42,673 bases of DNA, from contig JACRHD010000030.1 of NCBI GenBank assembly GCA_016234115.1, positions 1 to 42,673 of the forward strand, read 5' to 3'. This document shows, in pieces, positions 18,873 to 27,328 of this stretch. The notes under the pieces are model-generated. The model ran no database searches. It was not told the origin of the DNA and saw only the letters and a program-made list of their open reading frames with translations. A program made the position numbers and the translations under genes. Origin of the DNA: Nitrospirota bacterium. GTDB lineage: Bacteria; Nitrospirota; Thermodesulfovibrionia; UBA6902. How positions within the stretch are numbered: position 1 is the stretch's first letter; the number at the start of each line of letters is the position of its first letter.

Positions 18873-18922
18873 TATTTGATAAATGTCTTATTCCAAATAT
18901 TCTTTAATTGATTTTGATCTGT

Positions 18923-18928
18923 TATAAT
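18923..18928 (+). promoter_or_regulatory. Possible -10 box (TATAAT)
   Basis: A perfect TATAAT lies 17 nt before the ATG at 18946, with only a weak -35 (TTCTTT) 17 nt upstream of it. If used, the mRNA leader would be about 10 nt, close to leaderless, which fits the lack of a Shine-Dalgarno site for the next gene. Confidence 0.35.
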
Positions 18929-18945
18929 TTGACATCCTAATTCCC

Positions 18946-19431
18946 ATGACCACAAAACACTCATACGAATACATAAACGACTTCCTGTATTTCGTCTTCA
19001 GGCCCGATGAAAGCAGAGGGCAGGGGGCGTTTATTTACTGCTCGGGCGTGGAGCTGTTCCGTTTTCTTCCTGTTACAAAGGGGAGGCACCGCCCGATGTG
19101 TAATCCTGTACTGAGGGGGCTGCAATTGGTCAATGTGGAGGCCCGCGCGCTGGCGCTGGCAAGGGGCGCGACCCCTGTAGCCGTCAAAGGGGAATACTGC
19201 AACGGGATAGTCCCGGCGAGCAACGGCTGGTACAAGGAGATGCTGCTTATAGAACATGCGCCGGATTCACTGCCTGATGAGATAATCAGCCACTGCGTCG
19301 TGAACCTCCTGAAGAAGACTTTCAGGGCCATGGGGATGATGGAGATAGAACTGCCTGATACACTTCTAAGGCCTGATGAGCTTCAGACGCTTATTGAGAA
19401 GCTGTGCAGGGAATTAGAAAAGAAGGGATGA
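18946..19431 (+). CDS. Unknown 161-aa protein
   Basis: I do not recognise this family. The protein is soluble, without signal peptide or membrane segment. It has five cysteines spread along the chain (in YCSG, MCNP, YCNG, HCVV and LCRE contexts), a Gly/Arg-rich centre (KGRHRPMCNPVLRG) and a helical, acidic C-terminus. The start ATG at 18946 has no clear ribosome binding site but lies just after a TATAAT. It stands between the DMT transporter and the epimerase/SPT/acyltransferase set, all on the plus strand. Confidence 0.6.
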   Translation: MTTKHSYEYINDFLYFVFRPDESRGQGAFIYCSGVELFRFLPVTKGRHRPMCNPVLRGLQLVNVEARALALARGATPVAVKGEYCNGIVPASNGWYKEMLLIEHAPDSLPDEIISHCVVNLLKKTFRAMGMMEIELPDTLLRPDELQTLIEKLCRELEKKG

Positions 19432-19543
19432 AGGCATGAAGTGAGGAAGTGAAAAGATGGCAAAAGCCCTTACCATCCCTCCCTTCATCCCTGAATTTAA
19501 GCTTGACTCTACCCTAATCGTTTGTGGTACATTCTGATACCAC

Positions 19544-20515
19544 ATGAAAGCACTTGTCACAGGGGCCACCGGTTTTATAGGGAGCCATCTTGCAGAGGCG
19601 CTCTTGAGGAAGGGTCATGAAGTCTCCTGTCTTGTGAGGAAGACTTCAAAGCTTGCATGGTTGGACAGTCTCGATGTCAGACTTTTCGAGGGCGATTGTT
19701 CCGATATTAATTCCCTTCAAAAGTGCGTTCAGGGACAGGATTATGTCTTTCATCTGGCGGGGGTGACCAAGGCTTACGCGGCAGGGCTTTACTATTCTGT
19801 AAACGCCAAAGGCACGGAGAACCTCATTGCGTCGGTTGCGGAGAACAATTCCGGAATAAGAAAGTTCGTATATCTGAGCAGCCTGTCGGCCTTCGGTCCC
19901 GGGGTGAAGGACCGTCCGCCCCGGGAAGATGAGAAACCCCATCCGGTGTCCGATTACGGGAAGAGTAAGCTTCAGGGAGAGCATGCCGTGCTCAGATACG
20001 CCGACAGGCTCCCGGTGACTATTTTAAGACCCTCTATTGTTTATGGGCCGAGGGACAGGGAATTTTTCTGGTTTTTCAAGACGATCAGCAGGGGGATTAT
20101 GCCGTACTGGGGCGAAGGTCATACGTCGCTGATATATGTGGATGACCTGATAAGGGCCGTCATCCTTGCCGCCGGTGAAGACGCCTCCGGACGGACATAT
20201 TTTGTATCCGACGGGGAGATGTATTCGAATAATGAGATAATCAATGAGATAGCGGCTGCGCTCGAAGTCAGGGTCCGGAGGGTAAGGACGCCCAGGTTTA
20301 TTTTGCCCGCAATTGGCTTTTTGGGCGGCAGAATTAGTAAAATGTTCGGGAAAAATTCTATGATCAACGCCGACAAAATAAAGGAAATTATGCACCCGGA
20401 TTGGGTCTGTGATATTGAAAAGGCAAAGGGCGATCTTTGTTTCCAGCCCAGGGTCGATGTGAAAAAAGGGATAAAATGGACGGCGGACTGGTACAGGATC
20501 CACAGATGGCTGTAA
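19544..20515 (+). CDS. Extended SDR, candidate ceramide-pathway reductase
   Basis: A 323-aa NAD(P)-dependent epimerase/dehydratase-family protein. The Rossmann motif GATGFIG spans residues 7-13; the catalytic set is SSLSAFG (about 112-118) with Y138 and K142 in YGKSK. Sequence alone would only say sugar epimerase or reductase. The next gene starts inside its last codons and encodes a serine-palmitoyltransferase-like enzyme, and a GNAT-like acyltransferase follows. In Caulobacter, an SDR of this type (CerR) works with Spt and bCerS to make ceramide, so reduction of a 3-oxo-sphingoid intermediate is the inferred job. The start ATG at 19544 gives a canonical N-terminal beta strand. Confidence 0.8.
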   Translation: MKALVTGATGFIGSHLAEALLRKGHEVSCLVRKTSKLAWLDSLDVRLFEGDCSDINSLQKCVQGQDYVFHLAGVTKAYAAGLYYSVNAKGTENLIASVAENNSGIRKFVYLSSLSAFGPGVKDRPPREDEKPHPVSDYGKSKLQGEHAVLRYADRLPVTILRPSIVYGPRDREFFWFFKTISRGIMPYWGEGHTSLIYVDDLIRAVILAAGEDASGRTYFVSDGEMYSNNEIINEIAAALEVRVRRVRTPRFILPAIGFLGGRISKMFGKNSMINADKIKEIMHPDWVCDIEKAKGDLCFQPRVDVKKGIKWTADWYRIHRWL

Positions 20516-21702
20516 ACAGGGTCTCCGATATTTTTGAAAAGTGCTCCAGGTTCACCGCCGCCCAGGAGGCGATTGAAGCCGGGATTTACCCGTATTTTCG
20601 CATAATAGAAAGCGCCCAGGACCCGGAGGTAATTGTCGGGGGGAAAAAGGTAATCATGATCGGCTCCAACAATTACCTCGGGCTTACGAACCATCCTCGG
20701 GTGAAAGAGGCCGCGATCGAAGCGGTCCGCAAATACGGGAGCGGCTGCGCGGGCTCGCGGCTATTAAACGGCACGCTTGACATCCATGTCGGGCTCGAAG
20801 AGAAGCTGGCCCGTTTCATGAGGAAGGAAGCGGCGCTTGTCTTTTCCACGGGTTTCCAGACCAACCTCGGCGTGATATCGGCGCTTGTGTGCAAGGATGA
20901 CATAGTGTTGATCGACAAGATGGACCACGCGAGCATCATCGACGGCTGCCGGCTCTCTTTCGGGGAGATCAGGAAATTCAGGCATAATGACATGGAAGAC
21001 CTCGAAAGGCTCCTTCAGCAGAACGACGGCAGGGGAAAACTTATAGTCGTGGACGGCGTCTTCAGTATGGAAGGAGATATCGCAGACCTCCCGAATATTG
21101 TAAGGCTCGCCAAAAAGTACGGCGCGCGGCTCATGGTTGATGATGCGCACGGCATCGGCGTGTTAGGCGGGACCGGGCGCGGCACGGCCGAGCATTTCGG
21201 ATTAGAGGAAGAGGTGGACCTGATCATGGGCACCTATTCAAAATCCCTCGCGTCAATCGGAGGGTTTATAGCCGCTTCCGAAGACGTTGTTCATTATATA
21301 AAACATTTTGCAAGGTCGCTGATATTCAGCGCGAGCCCTCCCCCGGCGTCTGTGTCCTCAGTGCGCGCGGCCATCGATATTATAGAGGAGGAACCCCTGA
21401 GGAGGGAGCGGTTGTGGCAAATCACCCGTAAAATGCTGAACGGATTCAAAACGCTCGGCTTCAACACCGGCAAGAGCGAGACACCTATAATTCCCGTCAT
21501 TGTAGGAGAGGACAGGAAGGCATTTACCATGGCCCGGATGCTCCTGGACAGAGGAATTTTTACGAATGTGGCGGTAAGCCCCGCGGTGCCCGACGGCATG
21601 GCGCTGATGCGCACAAGTTATATGGCTACCCACACGGACGAACAGCTCGACAGGGTGCTGAAGGTGTTTGAGGAAGTGGGCAAGGCGTTAAAAATAATTT
21701 AA
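20476..21702 (+). CDS. Serine-palmitoyltransferase-like alpha-oxoamine synthase
   Basis: A 408-aa PLP enzyme of the family of Spt, Kbl, BioF and HemA, which condense an amino acid with an acyl thioester. PLP-site residues are seen: H151 (DKMDHASI), DDAHG (222-226) and lysine K256 in GTYSKSLASIGGF. That motif is nearer bacterial serine palmitoyltransferases than Kbl (which has a GKALGG type) or BioF. It overlaps the SDR gene by 40 bp from the ATG at 20476 (AAGGG upstream); an ATG at 20506 (AGGA upstream) is an equally possible start. Neighbours point to sphingoid base synthesis from serine and an acyl thioester. BioF or Kbl function cannot be fully excluded. Confidence 0.82.
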   Translation: MDGGLVQDPQMAVNRVSDIFEKCSRFTAAQEAIEAGIYPYFRIIESAQDPEVIVGGKKVIMIGSNNYLGLTNHPRVKEAAIEAVRKYGSGCAGSRLLNGTLDIHVGLEEKLARFMRKEAALVFSTGFQTNLGVISALVCKDDIVLIDKMDHASIIDGCRLSFGEIRKFRHNDMEDLERLLQQNDGRGKLIVVDGVFSMEGDIADLPNIVRLAKKYGARLMVDDAHGIGVLGGTGRGTAEHFGLEEEVDLIMGTYSKSLASIGGFIAASEDVVHYIKHFARSLIFSASPPPASVSSVRAAIDIIEEEPLRRERLWQITRKMLNGFKTLGFNTGKSETPIIPVIVGEDRKAFTMARMLLDRGIFTNVAVSPAVPDGMALMRTSYMATHTDEQLDRVLKVFEEVGKALKII

Positions 21703-21756
21703 GATTCAAAATTCAAGATTCAAGATTAAGAAATAATCCAATAATACTTTCAAACT

Positions 21757-21837
21757 TGTCATTCCGGCAGTTCTTAAGCCGGAATCCAGTTCCTCTGAAA
21801 GACTCTGGATTCCCGCTAAAAGATTGCGGGAGTGACG
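21757..21837. repeat. CGTCATnCCCG dispersed palindrome, copy 2
   Basis: TGTCATTCCGGCAG...GCCGGAATCCAG and CTGGATTCCCGC...GCGGGAGTGACG. It begins about 55 bp after the SPT-like gene and ends 11 bp before the GTG start of the acyltransferase. A short ATTCAAGATTCAAGATT run (21705-21728) precedes it. Confidence 0.8.
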
Positions 21838-21848
21838 GATAGGCGCCA

Positions 21849-22955
21849 GTGCTTGAAGTCCTGCCCGCAAATGATAAAAGAAGTTTCAGGGAATTTATAA
21901 AGTTCCCCTTCAGACTGTATTCCGCCGACCCCCTATGGGTCCCGCCTCTCATCAGTGACGTAAAAAAACAGTTTTCGCCGGAAAACCCTTTTTTCAGACA
22001 CGCGGAGGTGATGCCTTTCATAGCCAGGAACAATAATGAGACCGTGGGCAGAATTACGGCAATATACAACCGGCGGCACGTTGAATATCATGATGAGACG
22101 GCCGGTTTTTTCGGATATTTTGAATGTGTTGACGATAACGCTGTTGCCGCCGGGCTGCTGAAAAAGGCCGGACAATGGCTCGGCGAAAGAGGCATGACGG
22201 TGATGAGGGGGCCCATGAATTTCTCTATCAATGAGGAGTGCGGTCTGCTGATAGAAGGTTTCGATGAACCGCCGATGATCATGATGCCGTACAATTTCTC
22301 TTATTATCAAAGGCTCTTTGAGGGGTGCGGCCTGGCAAAGGCAAAAGACCTGTACGCGTATGTTGCCGATGTGATGAAGACGTTTCATGAAAAGGTCTAC
22401 AGGGTCGCGCAAGTCGCAGCAAGGCAGGGGATAAAAGCGAGACCCCTCAACATGAAACATTTTGACGAGGAGATGAAGGTATTCAAAGACATTTATGAAT
22501 CGGCATGGGAGAAAAACTGGGGACACATCCCCATGACGGATGAAGAGATCGGGCATATGGCTGAAAAGCTGAGGCCCGTAATAGTCCCGGATCTTGCGCT
22601 GATAGCCGAGTGCAACGGCGAGCCCGTGGGTTTCATGATGTTCCTGCCTGATTTTAATTATGTGTTGAAGAAGCTCAACGGCCGCCTCTTCCCATTCGGG
22701 ATATTCAAGGCCCTCCGGCATTCGGGAAAGATAAAGGATGCGAGATTATTGCTTTTGGGCATAAAAGAAGGATACCGAAGGCGTGGGGTCGATTCACTGT
22801 TGTTCATCGAAGGCCTTAAGGCCCTTCATAAGAAGGGCTACAGGAGGATGGAATATTCATGGGTGCTGGAAGACAATTATGCCGTGCAGAGGATCATTGA
22901 GACAATGAACGGGCGGTTGTATAAGAAGTACAGGATATATGAGAGAGGGATTTGA
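21849..22955 (+). CDS. GNAT-like N-acyltransferase, candidate ceramide synthase
   Basis: A 368-aa soluble protein of a family usually annotated as GNAT or hypothetical. It has FPFRLYSADPLWVPPL near the N-terminus, HAEVMPFIARNN followed by GRITAIYNRRH, GFFGYFECVDD, and RGPMNFSINEECGLLIEGFD with MMPYNFSYYQ; the C-terminal half has a GNAT-like GIKEGYRRRGVDSLL acyl-CoA loop. The bacterial ceramide synthase bCerS of Caulobacter is a GNAT-superfamily protein, and the adjacent SPT-like and SDR genes make the same role plausible here: N-acylation of a sphingoid base. The start is GTG at 21849, right after a dispersed palindrome; the ribosome binding site is weak. Confidence 0.75.
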   Translation: MLEVLPANDKRSFREFIKFPFRLYSADPLWVPPLISDVKKQFSPENPFFRHAEVMPFIARNNNETVGRITAIYNRRHVEYHDETAGFFGYFECVDDNAVAAGLLKKAGQWLGERGMTVMRGPMNFSINEECGLLIEGFDEPPMIMMPYNFSYYQRLFEGCGLAKAKDLYAYVADVMKTFHEKVYRVAQVAARQGIKARPLNMKHFDEEMKVFKDIYESAWEKNWGHIPMTDEEIGHMAEKLRPVIVPDLALIAECNGEPVGFMMFLPDFNYVLKKLNGRLFPFGIFKALRHSGKIKDARLLLLGIKEGYRRRGVDSLLFIEGLKALHKKGYRRMEYSWVLEDNYAVQRIIETMNGRLYKKYRIYERGI

Positions 22956-22985
22956 AATTATATATCAAATTGGGGACCCTCAGTT

Positions 22986-23103
22986 CGTCATTCCCGATGT
23001 TTTTATCGGGAATCCATTCTGACCATGCAACTTCTAATGATTAGCCGGTCGACCCATGAGTTTAACGAACGTGGATTCCCGCTTACAGACTGCGGGAATG
23101 ACG
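22986..23103. repeat. CGTCATnCCCG dispersed palindrome, copy 3
   Basis: The outer arms match the other copies (CGTCATTCCCG...CGGGAATGACG), but this copy carries about 45 extra nt in the centre (around GACCATGCAACTTC and GGTCGACCCATGAG), making it 118 bp. It fills most of the 316-bp gap before ftsH. The remainder (23104-23271) shows an isolated TATAAT at 23150 without a good -35 and no gene. Confidence 0.75.
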
Positions 23104-23271
23104 GTGCTTAATATGCTTATTCGAGTTTTAGAAAATGGAAACAAAAACCGTATAATTACAGTACCGGACATCTGCAAGTAACTAATAACTTACAACGAAT
23201 TACGAAGCCCTGATTATTGGCATTACAAAATGAAATATGTTAATCTTAGGTGAGGATAGGAGGGACACGAT

Positions 23272-25122
23272 TTGTATAAGAGTATAGTAATATGGGTTTT
23301 ATTCGGTCTGATGATGATTCTTGCCTTCAACTTGCTTGAGACATCAAAGCCCGATGATGAGATGGTATTTTCCGATTTTATCGAAAAACTGCAACAGGGC
23401 GAGATCGCAGACGTATTAATTAAGAAGCCCGAGAATTCCATATCCGGGACCTTGAAAAACGGGACGAAATTCAAGACCTTTTCGCCGGATTATCCCGAGC
23501 TAATCAAGGAGCTGAGAGAAAAGGGAGTCAGGATTTCCGCCAAACCGGACCATACCCCGTGGTATATGAGTATCCTCTTCAATTTCGGGCCGGTCATTCT
23601 TCTTGTTTTCCTCTGGGTCTTTTTCATGCGGCAGATGCAGACAGGCGGCAATAAGGCCCTTTCTTTCGGCAGGAGCAGGGCGAAACTCGTGTCGGAAAAG
23701 GGTATTAAAGTCACATTTGCCGACGTGGCGGGCATCGAAGAGGCAAAGGAAGAAGTACAGGAGATAATACAATTTCTGAAGGACCCGCAGAGGTTTCAGC
23801 GGCTCGGCGGAAAGATTCCTAAAGGAGTCATGCTGGTCGGTCCTCCGGGTTCCGGAAAGACGCTGCTTGCAAGGGCGATTGCCGGTGAGGCGGGTGTCCC
23901 GTTTTTCTCTATCAGCGGCTCTGATTTTGTAGAGATGTTTGTGGGAGTGGGTGCCTCAAGGGTGCGTGACCTCTTTGAACAGGCGAAAAAGAATTCTCCC
24001 TGTATCATATTTATTGATGAAATAGACGCCGTAGGCCGCCACAGGGGGGCCGGATTAGGAGGCGGGCATGACGAGCGCGAGCAGACGCTGAACCAGCTCC
24101 TGGTCGAGCTCGACGGCTTTGATCCTAATGAGGGTATTATTGTGCTCGCCTCGACAAACAGGCCTGACGTTCTCGACCCCGCCCTGCTCAGGCCGGGGAG
24201 GTTTGACAGACAGGTGGTCGTCCCTCATCCGGACGTGAAGGGAAGGCTTGAGATAATAAAGGTCCATATCAAGAAGATCCCCCTTGATGAAAATGTTAAA
24301 CTCGAAGTCCTCGCTCGCGGTACGCCCGGTTTTTCAGGCGCGGACCTGGCCAACCTCATCAATGAAGCGGCCCTGAACGCGGCCAGGCAGTCCAAGACAA
24401 AAGTCGAAATGTCGGATTTTGAAGACGCTAAAGACAAAGTAATGATGGGCAAGGAGAGGAAGAGCATGATCCTGTCCGAGGATGAAAAGAACAACACCGC
24501 TCACCATGAGGCCGGCCACGCCCTTGTCGCCAAACTGACCCCCGGGACCGACCCCCTTCACAAGGTCAGCATCATACCGCGCGGGATGGCGTTAGGCATT
24601 ACGCAGCAGCTCCCGATCGATGATAAATATACGTACTCCAGGGAATATATCCTCAATATGCTGGCAGTGCTGATGGGCGGAAGGGCGGCTGAGGAAATAG
24701 CCCTCGGTCACTTGACCACCGGCGCCGGCAACGATCTTCAGAGGGCCACCGATCTCGCAAGAAAGATGGTTTGCGAATGGGGGATGAGCGACAAACTGGG
24801 TCCCCTTACATTTGGTAAACGGGAGGAGCAGATCTTTTTGGGCAAGGAAATCACCCGGCATAAAGACTATTCCGAAAAGACCGCTGAGGAGATCGACGAA
24901 GAGGTCAAGTCCATTATTTCCGAAAGATACGACTATGCAAAACGTCTCCTCATCGATAATAAACCGACCCTCCTGAAGCTTGCCCAGAGGCTGCGTGACA
25001 AGGAAACGCTCGATGCCGCGGAGATAGAAGCCCTGATCCAGGGGACGGACGGCGATATGCCGGAGACGGCAGGCGCTGAGGTGACTGATGAAACGAAAGT
25101 CGTCTCGGAGACATCGACATAG
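23272..25122 (+). CDS. ftsH: ATP-dependent zinc metalloprotease FtsH
   Basis: A 616-aa inner-membrane AAA+ protease that degrades misfolded and regulatory proteins. There are two membrane segments (residues about 4-21 and 101-119) with a small periplasmic domain between them. The AAA domain has Walker A GPPGSGKT (190-197), Walker B IIFIDEID (245-252) and the SRH with RPGRFDR (307-313). The zinc site is HEAGH at 412-416, with a downstream Asp in the [12 protein letters not shown] segment. The start is TTG at 23272 with AGGAGGG 7 nt upstream. The length is typical. folP follows, as in many genomes; tilS, often upstream, is not here. Confidence 0.97.
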   Translation: MYKSIVIWVLFGLMMILAFNLLETSKPDDEMVFSDFIEKLQQGEIADVLIKKPENSISGTLKNGTKFKTFSPDYPELIKELREKGVRISAKPDHTPWYMSILFNFGPVILLVFLWVFFMRQMQTGGNKALSFGRSRAKLVSEKGIKVTFADVAGIEEAKEEVQEIIQFLKDPQRFQRLGGKIPKGVMLVGPPGSGKTLLARAIAGEAGVPFFSISGSDFVEMFVGVGASRVRDLFEQAKKNSPCIIFIDEIDAVGRHRGAGLGGGHDEREQTLNQLLVELDGFDPNEGIIVLASTNRPDVLDPALLRPGRFDRQVVVPHPDVKGRLEIIKVHIKKIPLDENVKLEVLARGTPGFSGADLANLINEAALNAARQSKTKVEMSDFEDAKDKVMMGKERKSMILSEDEKNNTAHHEAGHALVAKLTPGTDPLHKVSIIPRGMALGITQQLPIDDKYTYSREYILNMLAVLMGGRAAEEIALGHLTTGAGNDLQRATDLARKMVCEWGMSDKLGPLTFGKREEQIFLGKEITRHKDYSEKTAEEIDEEVKSIISERYDYAKRLLIDNKPTLLKLAQRLRDKETLDAAEIEALIQGTDGDMPETAGAEVTDETKVVSETST

Positions 25123-25163
25123 ATTTTAATTCATAACTCATTTTTTAAATTGTCTCTTAGTTA

Positions 25164-25239
25164 CGTCATGCCCGAAGTCGTAGTCGGGCATCCAGTGTTT
25201 TGAAGCCCTGGATTCCCGATTACTACCTCGGGAATGACG
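25164..25239. repeat. CGTCATnCCCG dispersed palindrome, copy 4
   Basis: CGTCATGCCCGAAG...TCGGGCATCCAG and CTGGATTCCCGA...TCGGGAATGACG. It lies between ftsH and folP; its last bases contain an ATG (25234) that extends the folP frame. Confidence 0.8.
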
Positions 25240-25275
25240 AACAAAGCCTGTCTCCCTCTTTTTGACACCTTTGAA

Positions 25276-26124
25276 ATGATGAAGCTCGTCTGTAAAAACT
25301 GCAAGTTCGATTTCTCGAAACGCGCTTACGTTATGGGAATACTCAACATAACGCCTGATTCTTTTTCAGACGGAGGTCTTTTTTTCAACAAGAACGCAGC
25401 CGTTGCTCACGCGTTGAGGATGCAGGATGAGGGCGCTGATATTATTGATATCGGGGGAGAGTCTACGAGGCCGGGGGCCGGAAAGATAATGGCGAGGGAA
25501 GAAATAAGACGCGTTGTCCCGGTTATCGAGGCCATTGCACACAGGATCAAAATCCCGGTATCCGTTGATACGTATAAATCAGAAGTCGCAAATGCGGCGC
25601 TCTCGGCAGGGGCCTCTATTGTCAACGACATCAGCGGTCTCAGGTTCGACAAGAAAATGGCGGAGACAGCGGCCCGGCATAAAGCGCCTGTAATAATAAT
25701 GCATATCAAGGGGACCCCGGAAAATATGCAGAAGGCCCCTGTCTACGGAGCGCTCATTCCCGAGATAGCGGATTACCTGCGGGGGGGGATCGAGATCGCC
25801 CGGGACGCGGGTATAGACGACGACATGATCATAATCGATCCGGGGATCGGTTTTGGAAAAACGGTCGAGCATAATCTTGAGATCATAAGAAGACTGAACG
25901 AGTTTACCGGCCTTGAGAAACCGATACTGTTAGGCCCTTCCAGGAAGGCGTTTATCGGCAAAATATCGGGCGGCCTTCCTGCAACAGAGAGGCTTGAAGG
26001 GACTGCCGCAGCGGTGGCCGTCGGGATATTCAACGGGGCGAATATTGTGAGAGTGCACGATGTTAAGGAGATGGTGAGAGTGGTGAAGGTCGCCGACTCG
26101 ATAAGGCGCGGGATCGGGATTTGA
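25276..26124 (+). CDS. folP: Dihydropteroate synthase
   Basis: A 282-aa TIM-barrel enzyme of folate synthesis that joins p-aminobenzoate to the pterin pyrophosphate. Motifs in order: MGILNITPDSFSDGG, DIGGESTRPGA, SVDTYK, NDISG, DPGIGFGKT, GPSRKAFIG and a C-terminal RVHDVKEM. The start is uncertain: the frame opens at 25234 inside a dispersed repeat, while ATGs at 25276 and 25279 (MMKLVCKNC) give a normal length but lack a strong ribosome binding site. The gap to ftsH is about 150 bp and is filled by the repeat. Confidence 0.93.
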   Translation: MMKLVCKNCKFDFSKRAYVMGILNITPDSFSDGGLFFNKNAAVAHALRMQDEGADIIDIGGESTRPGAGKIMAREEIRRVVPVIEAIAHRIKIPVSVDTYKSEVANAALSAGASIVNDISGLRFDKKMAETAARHKAPVIIMHIKGTPENMQKAPVYGALIPEIADYLRGGIEIARDAGIDDDMIIIDPGIGFGKTVEHNLEIIRRLNEFTGLEKPILLGPSRKAFIGKISGGLPATERLEGTAAAVAVGIFNGANIVRVHDVKEMVRVVKVADSIRRGIGI

Positions 26125-26197
26125 TTTGCATACGTCTTTAATTTCAGTCAACATCTTTTCACGGGAGAGGGGAGCCTGTTACAAAATTACTATAATC

Positions 26198-26240
26198 GAC
26201 AAACACCATTTTACATTTTTGCTTCTGCGCAATTCACATC
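26198..26240. repeat. Left inverted repeat of the pilin cassette
   Basis: GACAAACACCATTTTACATT... up to GCGCAATTCACATC is the reverse complement, with a small indel and one mismatch, of 29122-29165. The pair encloses about 2.9 kb containing the three pilin-like genes. No target duplication or transposase was found. Confidence 0.7.
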
Positions 26241-26256
26241 ATATTTTTGTCCTGTC

Positions 26257-26358
26257 TGTAGGGGCGGGTTTAAAACCCGCCCCTACTGCTATCTCGCGAC
26301 TCTTTTTTAATAGGTGTCGTATAGAAATCCTGAGCCAGCCTTCCCTTTGTGCTTCCCG
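26257..26358. repeat. Dispersed element, copy C2
   Basis: TGTAGGGGCGGGTTTAAAACCCGCCCCTAC is followed by GCTATCTCGCGACTC, TTTTTTAATAGGTGTCG, TATAGAAATCCTGAGCC. It is the same element as 12628-12720 with a different palindrome loop. It occupies much of the 359-bp gene-free stretch between folP and the pilin gene. Confidence 0.75.
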
Positions 26359-26483
26359 AATCTGTGACCCTTGAACCCTAAACCCTTGGACCCTGAACCC
26401 TGATTAAAGTATTTTTGCTCCAATGCCGATAATTTGATTACAAGTTGCAATAAACGCATAAAAAAGATAAGAAGGAGGACGTA

Positions 26484-27059
26484 ATGAGGAGCGAGATGAA
26501 AGAGAAAGGGTTCACGCTTGTCGAGCTGGCGATCGTGATGGTGATTATAGGTCTTCTGATCGGGGCGGTCTTAAAGGGACAGGCGATGATCGAAAGCGCA
26601 AAGATCAAAAATCTTGCCGATCAGTATAACAGTCTTGTGGCGGCCGTATACAGTTATCAGGACAAGTATGGGGTCTTCCCCGGAGACGACAGCTCGGCGA
26701 CTGCCCGGTCATGGGCAACGGGCAGTTGCGCCACTACCGCCGGCGATGGGAGTGGAGTAATTTCCGTTGCTGAAGGTTTAGCCGCTAATGAACACTTAGC
26801 CTGCTCCGGTCTTATCAAAGGGAGCTACAACGGCACAACTACTGCTATGACACACACATATGGTGGTACTGTTGCTATTAACTCTGCGACCCTTCAGGGA
26901 CGGACCGGGAATTCGGTACAATTTGTCAACCTGCTTGCTGAGAATGCAGAGTCTTTAGACAGGATTTTAGATGACGGCGTTTATACTACAGGTTCCTGCA
27001 GGGCCAACGCCGCATATACGGCTGGAACTACCATAGCAAACTTTAGATGTTTCTTATGA
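26484..27059 (+). CDS. Type IV pilin-like protein
   Basis: A 191-aa class III prepilin. A short basic leader (MRSEMKEKG) is cut before F10, then comes the hydrophobic helix FTLVELAIVMVIIGLLIGAV with the conserved Glu at mature position 5. A surface domain follows, with YPGDD-like YGVFPGDDSS (residues about 63-72), Gly/Thr-rich loops and four Cys (GSCATT, LACSG, GSCRA, FRCFL) that may form two disulfides. The start ATG at 26484 has AAGGAGG 6 nt upstream. It may build a pilus or pseudopilus, but no assembly ATPase, platform protein or prepilin peptidase gene is in the window. Confidence 0.85.
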   Translation: MRSEMKEKGFTLVELAIVMVIIGLLIGAVLKGQAMIESAKIKNLADQYNSLVAAVYSYQDKYGVFPGDDSSATARSWATGSCATTAGDGSGVISVAEGLAANEHLACSGLIKGSYNGTTTAMTHTYGGTVAINSATLQGRTGNSVQFVNLLAENAESLDRILDDGVYTTGSCRANAAYTAGTTIANFRCFL

Positions 27060-27102
27060 TAATCCTGTGATATCAGAAAACGAGTAATTTTGAAAAACGT
27101 AT

Positions 27103-27133
27103 GTAAGGGAGGCGTCAGCCTCCCTTACTTGTT
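27103..27133 (+). terminator. Intrinsic terminator-like hairpin after pilin gene
   Basis: GTAAGGGAGGC-GTCA-GCCTCCCTTAC is a perfect 11-bp stem (27103-27128) followed by TTGTTTC. It ends 8 bp before the next ATG (27137), so it could also control access to that gene. Confidence 0.6.
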
Positions 27134-27136
27134 TCA

Positions 27137-27328
27137 ATGAAAAAGTATTTTTTGCTCAGGTTTGCCGGTTTTCTTGGGATGCTCCTTGTCCTGTGCGCCT
27201 ATTATCTGTTCTGGATATCACCCGACGCGCAGATAGATGAAGCAATAGGAAGAACGAGGATTGCCGTTTTCCTTAACCTGATGGGGAATGTAATGATTAT
27301 CTTCTACTTTTATAAGAGGCAGTCTTGA
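27137..27328 (+). CDS. Small two-helix membrane protein
   Basis: A 63-aa protein with two predicted membrane helices (residues about 5-27 and 42-59) and a short loop with acidic and basic residues between. I do not recognise a family. It starts right after a strong hairpin with no clear ribosome binding site, and its TGA stop overlaps the TTG start of the next gene (TTGA), so the two are probably translationally coupled. Its position between two prepilin-like genes suggests a role in their assembly or export, which is only a guess. Confidence 0.55.
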   Translation: MKKYFLLRFAGFLGMLLVLCAYYLFWISPDAQIDEAIGRTRIAVFLNLMGNVMIIFYFYKRQS

